Origin: Kroppenstedtia eburnea
GTDB lineage: Bacteria > Bacillota > Bacilli > Thermoactinomycetales > DSM-45169
Assembly: GCF_013282215.1 (NCBI RefSeq)
Contig: NZ_CP048103.1
Location: 2,542,001-2,606,000, forward strand
Reading direction: 5' to 3'
DNA: 64,000 nt
Shown: positions 57,147 through 64,000 of the stretch, in pieces
Numbering within the stretch: the first letter of the stretch is position 1
Layout: each line of letters begins with the position of its first letter
Position numbers and translations under genes: made by a program
The notes under the pieces: model-generated
What the model saw: only the letters and a program-made list of their open reading frames with translations
The model's database searches: none
What the model was told of the DNA's origin: nothing

Positions 57147-57488
57147 TTATTGGGCACTCACTTGGGCTGCATCTCCCCACAGACGCTCCAAATCGTAGAA
57201 ATCCCGCTCGTCCTTGTGGAAGACATGGACGACCACATCGCCGAGGTCGATCAACACCCAACGCGCTTCGGGCAAACCCTCCATCGACCGCGGGGGAGAT
57301 CCCGCTTGTTCCATCTTCTTTTTGATGGATTCAGCGATCGCCTGCACCTGCGTCTGGGAATTCCCATGGCAGATCACAAAATAATCGGCGATCACAGACA
57401 AGCCTCGAATATCGAGAATGCTGATGTGTTGGGCTTTCTTCTCCTCGGCGGCCGCAGCCGCCAGCTTGGCGATTTCCACCAGGTTCAA
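57147..57488 (-). CDS. rsfS: Ribosomal silencing factor RsfS
   Basis: A 113-aa protein that binds L14 and blocks subunit joining in starvation. VIADYFVICHGNSQTQVQAIAE, WVLIDLGDVVVHVFH and YDLERLWGDA are family signatures. The start overlaps the yqeK stop by 4 bp. In Bacillus yqeM would follow; here the leuS leader does instead. Confidence 0.95.
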   Translation of the reverse strand: MNLVEIAKLAAAAAEEKKAQHISILDIRGLSVIADYFVICHGNSQTQVQAIAESIKKKMEQAGSPPRSMEGLPEARWVLIDLGDVVVHVFHKDERDFYDLERLWGDAAQVSAQ

Positions 57489-58075
57489 AGAGATTCCTCC
57501 TTCGATCTTGGTTGGCGGACCCGGTCCACCATGTCATTGCGGGCAGCCAAGGTCAGGGGATACACTTTTTGACTTCGTTGGATGAGAAAGACCAGGGTGT
57601 TGTCCAATGACTTCAATACCGCCTGATCCAGATCCTTCCGGGCCAACTGACGGACTTCCTCCACTCCGGGAAACCGTCTCCCGGGTTCGATATAATCCGC
57701 CAGGAAGATCACTTTGTCTAATAAAGACATATGCGGCCGGCCCGTCGTATGATAACGGATGGCGTCCAATACCGCTTCATCTTCAATCCCCAACTCTTCC
57801 CTGACCACTTCCGCACCCACCGGTGCATGCCACAGTTCCACATGATGTTCCAACAGATCCCGGGGCAGGCCCCGCTCCCGAATGATCCCTTCCATCCGCT
57901 CCCGTGGCCAAAACTTGCAGTAATCGTGCAACAGTGCGGCCAGCCGGGCCTGCTCCCGGTCCACCCCGACACGATCCGCCAGTTCCACGGCGGTCTCCAT
58001 CACCCGCAGGGTGTGCTCCCAACGGGTTTTCGGCAATTGCTTGCGGACGGCTTCCGCCCGTTCATCTCGTTTCAT
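57485..58075 (-). CDS. yqeK: HD-domain diadenosine tetraphosphatase-type YqeK
   Basis: A 196-aa HD-superfamily phosphohydrolase. HTLRVMETAVELA and AALLHDYCKFWP hold metal-binding residues. YqeK-type proteins have been shown to cleave Ap4A symmetrically. It overlaps nadD by 14 bp and rsfS by 4 bp, a coupled operon. Confidence 0.92.
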   Translation of the reverse strand: MKRDERAEAVRKQLPKTRWEHTLRVMETAVELADRVGVDREQARLAALLHDYCKFWPRERMEGIIRERGLPRDLLEHHVELWHAPVGAEVVREELGIEDEAVLDAIRYHTTGRPHMSLLDKVIFLADYIEPGRRFPGVEEVRQLARKDLDQAVLKSLDNTLVFLIQRSQKVYPLTLAARNDMVDRVRQPRSKEESL

Positions 58076-58664
58076 ACAGTCGATGCTCCTCCATATACTG
58101 TCTGACCGGCTCGGGCACGAGATACCGGACGGACCCTCCCGCGGCCACCCGCTCCCGGATCCAGGTGGAGGAGAGGTTCATGGAGACTCCTTCCCTGACC
58201 CAGGTCACCCTGTCTTTAATATGGTCGGGAATCCGCCCCATATCCAACTTCACCCCCGGCCGCATCAGACCGATCACTTCCACTGAAGCAAGGATTTCTT
58301 CTATTCTAACCCATCGTGGCAAATCAAGCACCATATCCGCGCCCACAATCAGAAAAAAACGGGTGTCCGGCTCCTCCCGACAGAGGAGCCGCACGGTGTC
58401 CGCGGTGTAGGAAGGCCCGCTCCGGTCCATCTCCACCCGGGAAACCCGGAAGGAAGGATGATCCTCCACCGCCCGTTCCACCATGGCAAACCGGTCCTCT
58501 GCGGAAGCGGAAACCCCCTGTTTATGGGGCGGGGTCGGTGCCGGCACAAACCGGACCTCCTCCAATCCCGCCGCCTGGCGGGCCTGTTCGGCCATAATCA
58601 GGTGGCCGATATGGATCGGATCAAAGGTCCCTCCGTAGATTCCGATTTTCTTCCCTTTCTTCAT
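58062..58664 (-). CDS. nadD: Nicotinate-nucleotide adenylyltransferase
   Basis: A 200-aa enzyme that makes deamido-NAD. Motifs IGIYGGTFDPIHIGHL (nucleotide binding) and LSSTWIRERVAAG (the usual SSTxIR) are present. ATG at 58664 overlaps the aroE stop by one base. In Bacillus yqeI (YhbY family) would sit between aroE and nadD; it is absent here. Confidence 0.95.
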   Translation of the reverse strand: MKKGKKIGIYGGTFDPIHIGHLIMAEQARQAAGLEEVRFVPAPTPPHKQGVSASAEDRFAMVERAVEDHPSFRVSRVEMDRSGPSYTADTVRLLCREEPDTRFFLIVGADMVLDLPRWVRIEEILASVEVIGLMRPGVKLDMGRIPDHIKDRVTWVREGVSMNLSSTWIRERVAAGGSVRYLVPEPVRQYMEEHRLYETR

Positions 58665-59515
58665 CACGACTCCCCCAGTACCTGCTCCAGTACCTCGCCC
58701 ATCCGCTCCACCGGAGCCTGCCGACCCGTCCACCGTTCAAAGGCCAGTGCCCCTTGATGGAGCAGCATCCCCAGCCCGCTGTGCACCCGTGCCCCCCGGG
58801 TTTTCGCCTCTTGCAACAGGCGGGTCTGCCGGGGATGATAGATCAGGTCGCTCACCAGGAGATCCTTGTGGAGAGAGGCGGGATCCACCGGACAACCTTC
58901 CGGGTGGGGATGCATGCCCACGGAGGTGGTCTGTACCAACAAGTCCGCCTCCCGGATCGCCGTGTCGGCTTCCCCGGGAGAGATCCCGTCGGCACGGGTC
59001 CAACGGCGGAGGTGGTCGGCCAGATCCTGCGCTTTTTTTTCCGTCCGGTTGACGATTCCGATTTGCTCCGCCCCGGCCCGGGCCAGGGTGTATCCGACGG
59101 CGCGGGCGGCACCGCCGGCCCCCAGGATCACCACCCGCCTCCCCTTGACATCAAAGCCCGTCTCCCGTACCAAGGACTCCAGATAACCGGCACCGTCGGT
59201 GTTGGTGCCGATCAGGCGTCCATTCCGATGGATCACGGTATTGACCGCCCCGATCTCCCGGGCGCTTTCCTCCACTTCGTCCAGATGTTCCATCACGGCC
59301 ACCTTGTGGGGTATGGTCACATTCCAACCCCGAAAACCGAGGCTCTTCAACCCCGCCACGGCCCTCCCCAGCTCTTCCGACGCCACGTCAAAGGCGAGAT
59401 AGACCCAGGGAAGTCCCTCCCGACGGAAGGCTTCGTTCATCATCTCCGGTGATTTGGAATGGGCCACCGGGTGGCCGATCAACCCCGTCTTCTCCGTCAC
59501 CGCATCCAGCTTCAT
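58664..59515 (-). CDS. aroE: Shikimate dehydrogenase
   Basis: A 283-aa NADP enzyme of the shikimate path. LIGHPVAHSKSPEMMNEAF and NVTIPHKVAVM bind shikimate; VVILGAGGAARAVGYTLA is the NADP loop. GTNTDGAGYLESL is also typical. It lies 18 bp after yqeH and overlaps nadD. Confidence 0.95.
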   Translation of the reverse strand: MKLDAVTEKTGLIGHPVAHSKSPEMMNEAFRREGLPWVYLAFDVASEELGRAVAGLKSLGFRGWNVTIPHKVAVMEHLDEVEESAREIGAVNTVIHRNGRLIGTNTDGAGYLESLVRETGFDVKGRRVVILGAGGAARAVGYTLARAGAEQIGIVNRTEKKAQDLADHLRRWTRADGISPGEADTAIREADLLVQTTSVGMHPHPEGCPVDPASLHKDLLVSDLIYHPRQTRLLQEAKTRGARVHSGLGMLLHQGALAFERWTGRQAPVERMGEVLEQVLGES

Positions 59516-59533
59516 CCTTTTTCCTCCCCTTCG

Positions 59534-60637
59534 CTACAGGATGGCCGGCCGCACTTCCACCCGAACCCCACGTGGCACCCACAGCTCCACCCGGGCCCGC
59601 TCTTTGCCCGTGGCGATCCAGCCCAGCCCGGAGATGACCAGATCCTGTTTCTGTTTGCCGTCGAGATGAAAGGTGTGGCGTACCAGCGGCGGCAGGGAAG
59701 AAGGGTCTTTGGGCGGGGACAGGAGCTCCCCCCGGTGTTTCTCCCAGACCTCATCCGCATGGGCCAGCTTGGTGCGATGAATATAGAGGGAGTTGGCCAT
59801 GTGGCAGACAAAGGGCTGGCGCACCCCTTCACTGTAATCCATCCGGGCCAGGCCGCCGAAAAAGAGGGTCTGCCCGTCGTTCAATTGATAAACCTTCGGT
59901 TTGATCTCGCTCTTGGGCGTGATCTCACCCAACTCGTCCGGCGCCACCCACTCACTCATGCGGTCCCGCCGCACGATTCCCGGCATATCCACCAGCTCCC
60001 GCCCCCCCTCCAGGGGGATATGGATGGTGTCCAAGGTGGTTCCCGGATAGGGTGAGGTGGTGATCACCTCTTCCCCGCTGCCAAACTCCTTCAGCAACCG
60101 GTTGATCAGGGTGGACTTGCCCACATTGGCCGTCCCCGTCACAAAGACATCCCGCCCCTCCCGGCAGGTCTCGATTGCCCGGGCCACTTCGTCAAAGTGA
60201 ACCCCCTTGGCCGCACTGGTCAGGACCACATCCACCGGTTTGACACCCAGCTCACTGACGGTGTGATACACCCATTCTTTCAGGCGCTGCACCTTGGCCG
60301 ACTTGGGGAAGAGATCCAGCTTGTTGCCCAGGATGAGGATCGGGTTGCCGCCGGTATGCCGCTGAATCCCCGGAATCCAACTGCCGGACAGATCAAACAG
60401 GTCCACCACCTGAACCACCAACGCCTGTCGGTTGCCGATCTCCCCCAACATCGCCAGATACGCATCCGGGTCGTGTTCCACTTGGGCCACCTCATTATAG
60501 TGGCGAATACGAAAACAACGTTTGCAGATGGGATGCTCCCGCTCCAGAGCCGCCGAAGGCACATAACCCGGCTTCTCCGGGTGCTCCGTCTGCAGTGGAA
60601 CCCCACACCCTTCACACCCAATTTCCTGTTCCATCAT
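59534..60637 (-). CDS. yqeH: Ribosome-biogenesis GTPase YqeH
   Basis: A 367-aa circularly permuted GTPase needed for 30S assembly. An N-terminal zinc finger (CEGCGVPLQ ... CKRCFRIRHYN) is followed by G4 (NKLDLFP), then G1 (GTANVGKSTLINRLL) and G3 (DMPG). The order G4-G1-G3 is the permutation. It overlaps the yqeG stop by 4 bp. Confidence 0.95.
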   Translation of the reverse strand: MMEQEIGCEGCGVPLQTEHPEKPGYVPSAALEREHPICKRCFRIRHYNEVAQVEHDPDAYLAMLGEIGNRQALVVQVVDLFDLSGSWIPGIQRHTGGNPILILGNKLDLFPKSAKVQRLKEWVYHTVSELGVKPVDVVLTSAAKGVHFDEVARAIETCREGRDVFVTGTANVGKSTLINRLLKEFGSGEEVITTSPYPGTTLDTIHIPLEGGRELVDMPGIVRRDRMSEWVAPDELGEITPKSEIKPKVYQLNDGQTLFFGGLARMDYSEGVRQPFVCHMANSLYIHRTKLAHADEVWEKHRGELLSPPKDPSSLPPLVRHTFHLDGKQKQDLVISGLGWIATGKERARVELWVPRGVRVEVRPAIL

Positions 60638-61155
60638 TTACGTCCCTCCCAACCCGGCAGTCCCCGCTTTTTCATCCACCAAAACACCAATCGCTCCAAC
60701 CTCCGGTTCAGCTTGGTGAAGATTCCCTCCGCCTGGGAGACCGGAACCACCAAAATCGTATAAAGGCCGAGACGGTTTCCCCCGAGTACATCGGTGAGCA
60801 GCTGATCGCCGATCATCACCGTCTCGCCAGCATCCACTTCCAACCGGTTCAGCGCCCGTCTGAATGCAGCGGAGAGGGGCTTTTTCGCCCGGTGGATATA
60901 GGGGACGCGCAAGGGAGTTGCAAATCGGGAGACCCGGGTGAGATTGTTATTGGAGACAATCATCACTTTGAATCCCATCCCCCGCAACTGATCCAGCCAG
61001 CTGACCAACTCCGGCGTCGCTTCCGGCCGTGTCGATTCCACCAGGGTGTTATCCAGATCGACCACCACCGCCTTCACCCCCCGCCGTTGCAGGGCATTCA
61101 AATCGATTTCATAAATGGATTGAACAAATTCGTCAGGAATCATCCGCTTAAACAA
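60634..61155 (-). CDS. yqeG: YqeG family HAD-IIIA phosphatase
   Basis: A 173-aa HAD phosphatase: nucleophile motif VVVDLDNTLVESTRPE, motif II VMIVSNNN, and later VMIGDQLLTDVLGG. The substrate is unknown. First gene of yqeG-yqeH-aroE-nadD-yqeK-rsfS. The upstream 61156-61432 region is a divergent promoter region with no gene. Confidence 0.92.
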   Translation of the reverse strand: MFKRMIPDEFVQSIYEIDLNALQRRGVKAVVVDLDNTLVESTRPEATPELVSWLDQLRGMGFKVMIVSNNNLTRVSRFATPLRVPYIHRAKKPLSAAFRRALNRLEVDAGETVMIGDQLLTDVLGGNRLGLYTILVVPVSQAEGIFTKLNRRLERLVFWWMKKRGLPGWEGRK

Positions 61156-61432
61156 AACTCCACCTCATCACCGAAAGCGTTGTCATATCGGCACTAACTA
61201 TACCACACCGCAAAAGGGCGAGGCAAAACCGCCTGCCCGACCCACCCCCTGCAGTCCCCGGAAGTCCCTTGGCAACCTCCTGCCATCCAAGTAAACTGTG
61301 GATAGGAGAAGTCACCATAAACCTTTAATAGTAGAGACTATTTATACTTATTATATTGTCAACAGTCGCAATAGCGGGTTGAAAACATGCAAGTTGAACA
61401 ACGGTAAGTAAACAAGCAAAGGAGAGGTTGGA

Positions 61433-63337
61433 ATGGCACGGATGGAATCCCTTCTGTCGGCACGTCTGTTTCTCAGCCCCCGCTGGGTGGGGGAGCGGCT
61501 TTATTTTATCAGTGACCTCGGCGGGCAGTTGAGCCTCTACTCCATGGAAGCGGAGGGCGGGATCCCGCAACCGCTCCTGCCGGGACACATCGCTCTGCAA
61601 AACCCCGATCTCGTCGGCGGGGAACCTTATCTCATCTTTCCCGGGCTGGGCAAGATCCTGGTGATGATCGATGCCGACGGGGATGAAAATTACCAACCGA
61701 TGCTGCTCCCCATCGAGGGCGGGTTTCCCGAACCGGCCTTCGGCGACACCTTCGCCTCCCACCGCGCCCACTTGATGGGCGGCGATCCGGAGCGCAACCT
61801 CGTCTACCTGTCGGTGGAATCAAGAAAAGAGTCCATGCATGAAGCCTATCAGGGCAACCTGAAGACCGGCGAGCTGGTTCGGCTGGCCCGGAGCCCCTGG
61901 GGAGCCTGGGTGGACGGCTTCAACGAAGATCATACCCAGGCAGTCATCCAGGACAGTTACACCGTCGGGGACCATGTGTTCTATCTGTGGAAAAAGGGGG
62001 AAGGGGAGGCGAAGCTGCTCTACGGTACTCCCCTGGAGGAACGATCCGACGGCGAGCAGGTGCCGCTGAATGGGATAACCGATTGCTGTTTCACCACAGA
62101 GGATCGCGGGCTCCTCTTCCTCACCGCCCTGTTTGAGGATACATACGGACTCGGGTGGTTGGATCTGGGCGGCCCCGGGGAGATCCAGCCGGTGGAGGTG
62201 ACCGGCACGGTGCACTCAGGCCAGGGGGAGATGGTTTCCCTGAAGCATCTGAAGGGTTCCCGCTATGCGGTCGAATACAATATCGACGGTGGTTCCTGGC
62301 TGTATGAAGGCACTTGGGATGATTCCGCCCGCAAATTGGAGCTGGACCGGGTGATCTGCGGCCACTCCCCGCTGGAGGGCGGTGTCTTGAAAGGGTTCTC
62401 CTATGACAAAGAGGGGGACCGCTACGCCCTCGCCTTCTCCTCCGCCACCTCCCCGATCCAGCTTTACACTGTGGAAGGGGAGGATCGCCAAACCATTATC
62501 CGCCGGACACAGGAGAGGACCCTGGGTCTGGATCCGGAACTGCTCTCTCCCGGGGAGGATGCCTCCTTCACCTCCCATGACGGCCTCCGCATCTCCGCCC
62601 GGCTCTACCGTCCCTCAGAGCGGTTGGGCTTTACGGGACCGCGGCCGCTGATCTACTACATCCACGGGGGACCGCAAAGCCAGGAGCGACCGGATTTCGC
62701 CTGGTTTTCCATGCCCCTGATCCAATTCCTCACCCTGCAGGGTTTCAGCGTGTTTGTGCCCAATGTCCGGGGCAGCACCGGCTACGGGTTGAACTACACC
62801 AAGCGGGTGGATCGGGACTGGGGCGGACAGGACCGGTTGGATCATGTCCACGCCATGCAGGTGCTGGCGGAAGACCCCCGCCTGGACACCACCCGGGCGG
62901 CAGTGGTGGGCCGCTCCTACGGGGGCTACATGACGTTGACACTGGCCTCCCGCCATCCGGAGCTGTGGTCGGCGGCGGTGGATATGTTTGGCCCCTATGA
63001 CCTGTCCAGCTTCATGGAGCGCATCCCGGAGACCTGGAAACCCTATTTCCAGATCGCCCTCGGCCATCCGGAAAAGGACCGCGACTTCCTCATCGAACGC
63101 TCCCCCAAGACCCATATCGAAGGGATCACCTGCCCCCTCCTGGTCATCCAAGGCAAAAACGACCCCCGGGTGGTGGAGGCGGAATCCAGCGACCTGGTGG
63201 AGAAACTGCGCTCCATGGGCAAGGATGTGGAGTATCTCCTGTTTGAGGACGAGGGGCACGACATACTGAAGATGAAAAACCGGATCCGCTGCTACCATGC
63301 CATCACCCAATTTTTCAAGGAGCATTTAAGGCCGTAA
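61433..63337 (+). CDS. S9 family prolyl oligopeptidase-like peptidase
   Basis: A 634-aa serine peptidase. The N-terminal ~370 residues form a beta-propeller-like gate. The alpha/beta hydrolase domain has the nucleophile in VVGRSYGGYMTL, the Asp in GKNDPRVV and the His in DEGHDI. No signal peptide, so cytoplasmic. It fits acylaminoacyl-peptidase/DPP-type S9C members. AAAGGAGAGG lies before the ATG. Monocistronic. Confidence 0.9.
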   Translation: MARMESLLSARLFLSPRWVGERLYFISDLGGQLSLYSMEAEGGIPQPLLPGHIALQNPDLVGGEPYLIFPGLGKILVMIDADGDENYQPMLLPIEGGFPEPAFGDTFASHRAHLMGGDPERNLVYLSVESRKESMHEAYQGNLKTGELVRLARSPWGAWVDGFNEDHTQAVIQDSYTVGDHVFYLWKKGEGEAKLLYGTPLEERSDGEQVPLNGITDCCFTTEDRGLLFLTALFEDTYGLGWLDLGGPGEIQPVEVTGTVHSGQGEMVSLKHLKGSRYAVEYNIDGGSWLYEGTWDDSARKLELDRVICGHSPLEGGVLKGFSYDKEGDRYALAFSSATSPIQLYTVEGEDRQTIIRRTQERTLGLDPELLSPGEDASFTSHDGLRISARLYRPSERLGFTGPRPLIYYIHGGPQSQERPDFAWFSMPLIQFLTLQGFSVFVPNVRGSTGYGLNYTKRVDRDWGGQDRLDHVHAMQVLAEDPRLDTTRAAVVGRSYGGYMTLTLASRHPELWSAAVDMFGPYDLSSFMERIPETWKPYFQIALGHPEKDRDFLIERSPKTHIEGITCPLLVIQGKNDPRVVEAESSDLVEKLRSMGKDVEYLLFEDEGHDILKMKNRIRCYHAITQFFKEHLRP

Positions 63338-63342
63338 TCGTC

Positions 63343-63597
63343 ATCCTCATCTCTGTTACTCCTACAACGTTTCACATTCCACGAAAATTTGAAACCAGAC
63401 ACGCCCTAGAAGCATTGTGAAAAAGCTATTCATACCCATAGGGCACAAGTCTCGCCTAGGTCACTCCGTTCCCGGTCTCGCTATGCAGGGAGGGTTGGGT
63501 TTCACATGGAGTGACTTTGGCTCGTAAGAACTTTGGCACGAAATGTGAAACCCAATCCCGACCGCCTTCAAAGGCAGTAAATCACAACGCTTCTAGT
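63343..63597 (+). repeat. Composite repeat element, copy E
   Basis: The left module (about 63349-63407, CTCTGTTACTCCTACAACG to CAGACACGCCCTAG) is inverted relative to its place in copies A and D. A 75-bp unrelated segment follows, then the core hairpin (GGTTGGGTTTCACATGGAG ... ATGTGAAACCCAATCC) and the variant right end seen in copy B. CTAGAAGCATTGTGA at 63405 and TCACAACGCTTCTAG at 63581 are inverted repeats bounding the inner part. Confidence 0.7.
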
Positions 63598-63662
63598 CCC
63601 TTTTGCCCCCTCCCGGGAACTATTCCTGGTGTTACCATCCGGAATTCCACAGCGAAAAACGT

Positions 63663-63703
63663 AAGGAACGCCGCATCCCACAGGATGCGGCGTTCCTTTT
63701 TGC
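63663..63703. terminator. Strong bidirectional terminator
   Basis: A 15-bp stem (AGGAACGCCGCATCC and complement) with a 4-base loop, TTTTT on the plus side. It ends the minus-strand gene at 63706. Confidence 0.85.
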
Positions 63704-63705
63704 CT

Positions 63706-64000
63706 TCAGCGATCTTCCGGATTCTCTCCCTCCTCTTCCCTGTTCCCGGAAGGCTTCCAGGGATCGGGATCCTCTTTTTTGCGGCGGCGAACCCAAATAT
63801 AGATGGGAACACCGATCACTGCCGCCACCGCCGCCGGGGGAAGCAAGGCCGCACCGAAGATCAGGAGGCCCTGAAAAAAATCCCGCACCCAGCCCACCGA
63901 TTGCACAAAGGCGAGTGAAATCTGTTCCCCGAGGCCGGGTTTTCCCTCCGGCTCCTCCAGGGCGATCACCTGTCGGGCATGGATGGTGACGGTGGAGTAG
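63706..64000 (-). CDS. DUF4349-type protein, C-terminal part
   Basis: Cut by the window edge; the visible 97 residues start YSTVTIHARQVIALEEPEG. One membrane helix follows (GLLIFGAALLPPAAVAAVIGVPIYIWV), then a basic RRRKK stop-transfer and an acidic tail. The pattern YSTVT ... amphipathic ... C-terminal membrane helix is that of DUF4349 proteins, thought to be surface-exposed with a C-terminal anchor. Without the N-terminus this stays provisional. Confidence 0.6.
   Translation of the reverse strand, partial: YSTVTIHARQVIALEEPEGKPGLGEQISLAFVQSVGWVRDFFQGLLIFGAALLPPAAVAAVIGVPIYIWVRRRKKEDPDPWKPSGNREEEGENPEDR

Overview
The window reads as chromosome of a spore-forming, genetically competent, fairly GC-rich Firmicute. 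Support: the spore protease gene gpr, spoIIP, two YjcZ-like peptides, comEA/comEC/comER, HrcA with a CIRCE operator, T-boxes, and SAM-I and TPP riboswitches. The gene order matches the Bacillus yqeG-com-holA-rpsT-gpr-spoIIP-lepA-hemW-hrcA-dnaK-prmA block, here on the minus strand. High GC plus a thermosome-like chaperonin inside the dnaK operon suggests Thermoactinomycetaceae; this is inference. No rRNA, tRNA, CRISPR array or intact insertion sequence was found.

Layout. 1-13.2 kb is the heat-shock and translation block on the minus strand: lepA, hemW, CIRCE-hrcA, a group II/III-type chaperonin, grpE, dnaK, dnaJ, prmA, rsmE, mtaB. 13.4-15.2 kb is a small accessory stretch with a repeat element, an acetyltransferase and hypotheticals. 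15.2-19.8 kb holds yqxA, spoIIP and gpr, divergent rpsT, and T-box-controlled trpS. 19.9-26.1 kb holds a CcdC-like protein, an AMP-binding ligase, acetyltransferase, DUF523 protein, holA and an ECF sigma/anti-sigma pair. 26.2-29.3 kb holds a Phd/PIN toxin-antitoxin pair and the psuK-psuG pseudouridine operon. 29.3-36.1 kb holds ybjQ, comEC, a class A penicillin-binding protein, a decayed beta-phosphoglucomutase and a YitT protein. 36.4-43 kb holds dcd, a SAM-riboswitch operon of three PLP sulfur-amino-acid enzymes, and rocD.

43.3-45.7 kb is the most unusual locus: a minus-strand cluster encoding MauE-like and MauD-like thiol-redox proteins, a 12-cysteine protein resembling methylamine dehydrogenase light chain, a 26-residue membrane peptide and a polytopic membrane protein, with no heavy chain and no MauG. 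45.7-48.8 kb holds YetF, an FMN hydroxy-acid oxidase, and two YjcZ-like peptides flanking a frameshifted ymaF. 48.9-61.2 kb resumes the conserved block: comEA, comER, an RpiR regulator overlapping a GSA-aminotransferase-like gene with candidate operators, thiM with a TPP riboswitch, leuS with a T-box, rsfS, yqeK, nadD, aroE, yqeH, yqeG. The window ends with an S9 peptidase and the 3' part of a DUF4349-type gene.

At least six copies or fragments of a short hairpin-bearing repeat are scattered through the window. Two intact copies are both 165 bp with inverted termini, so a MITE-like non-autonomous element is likely. Several short decayed genes accompany them in the accessory stretches.
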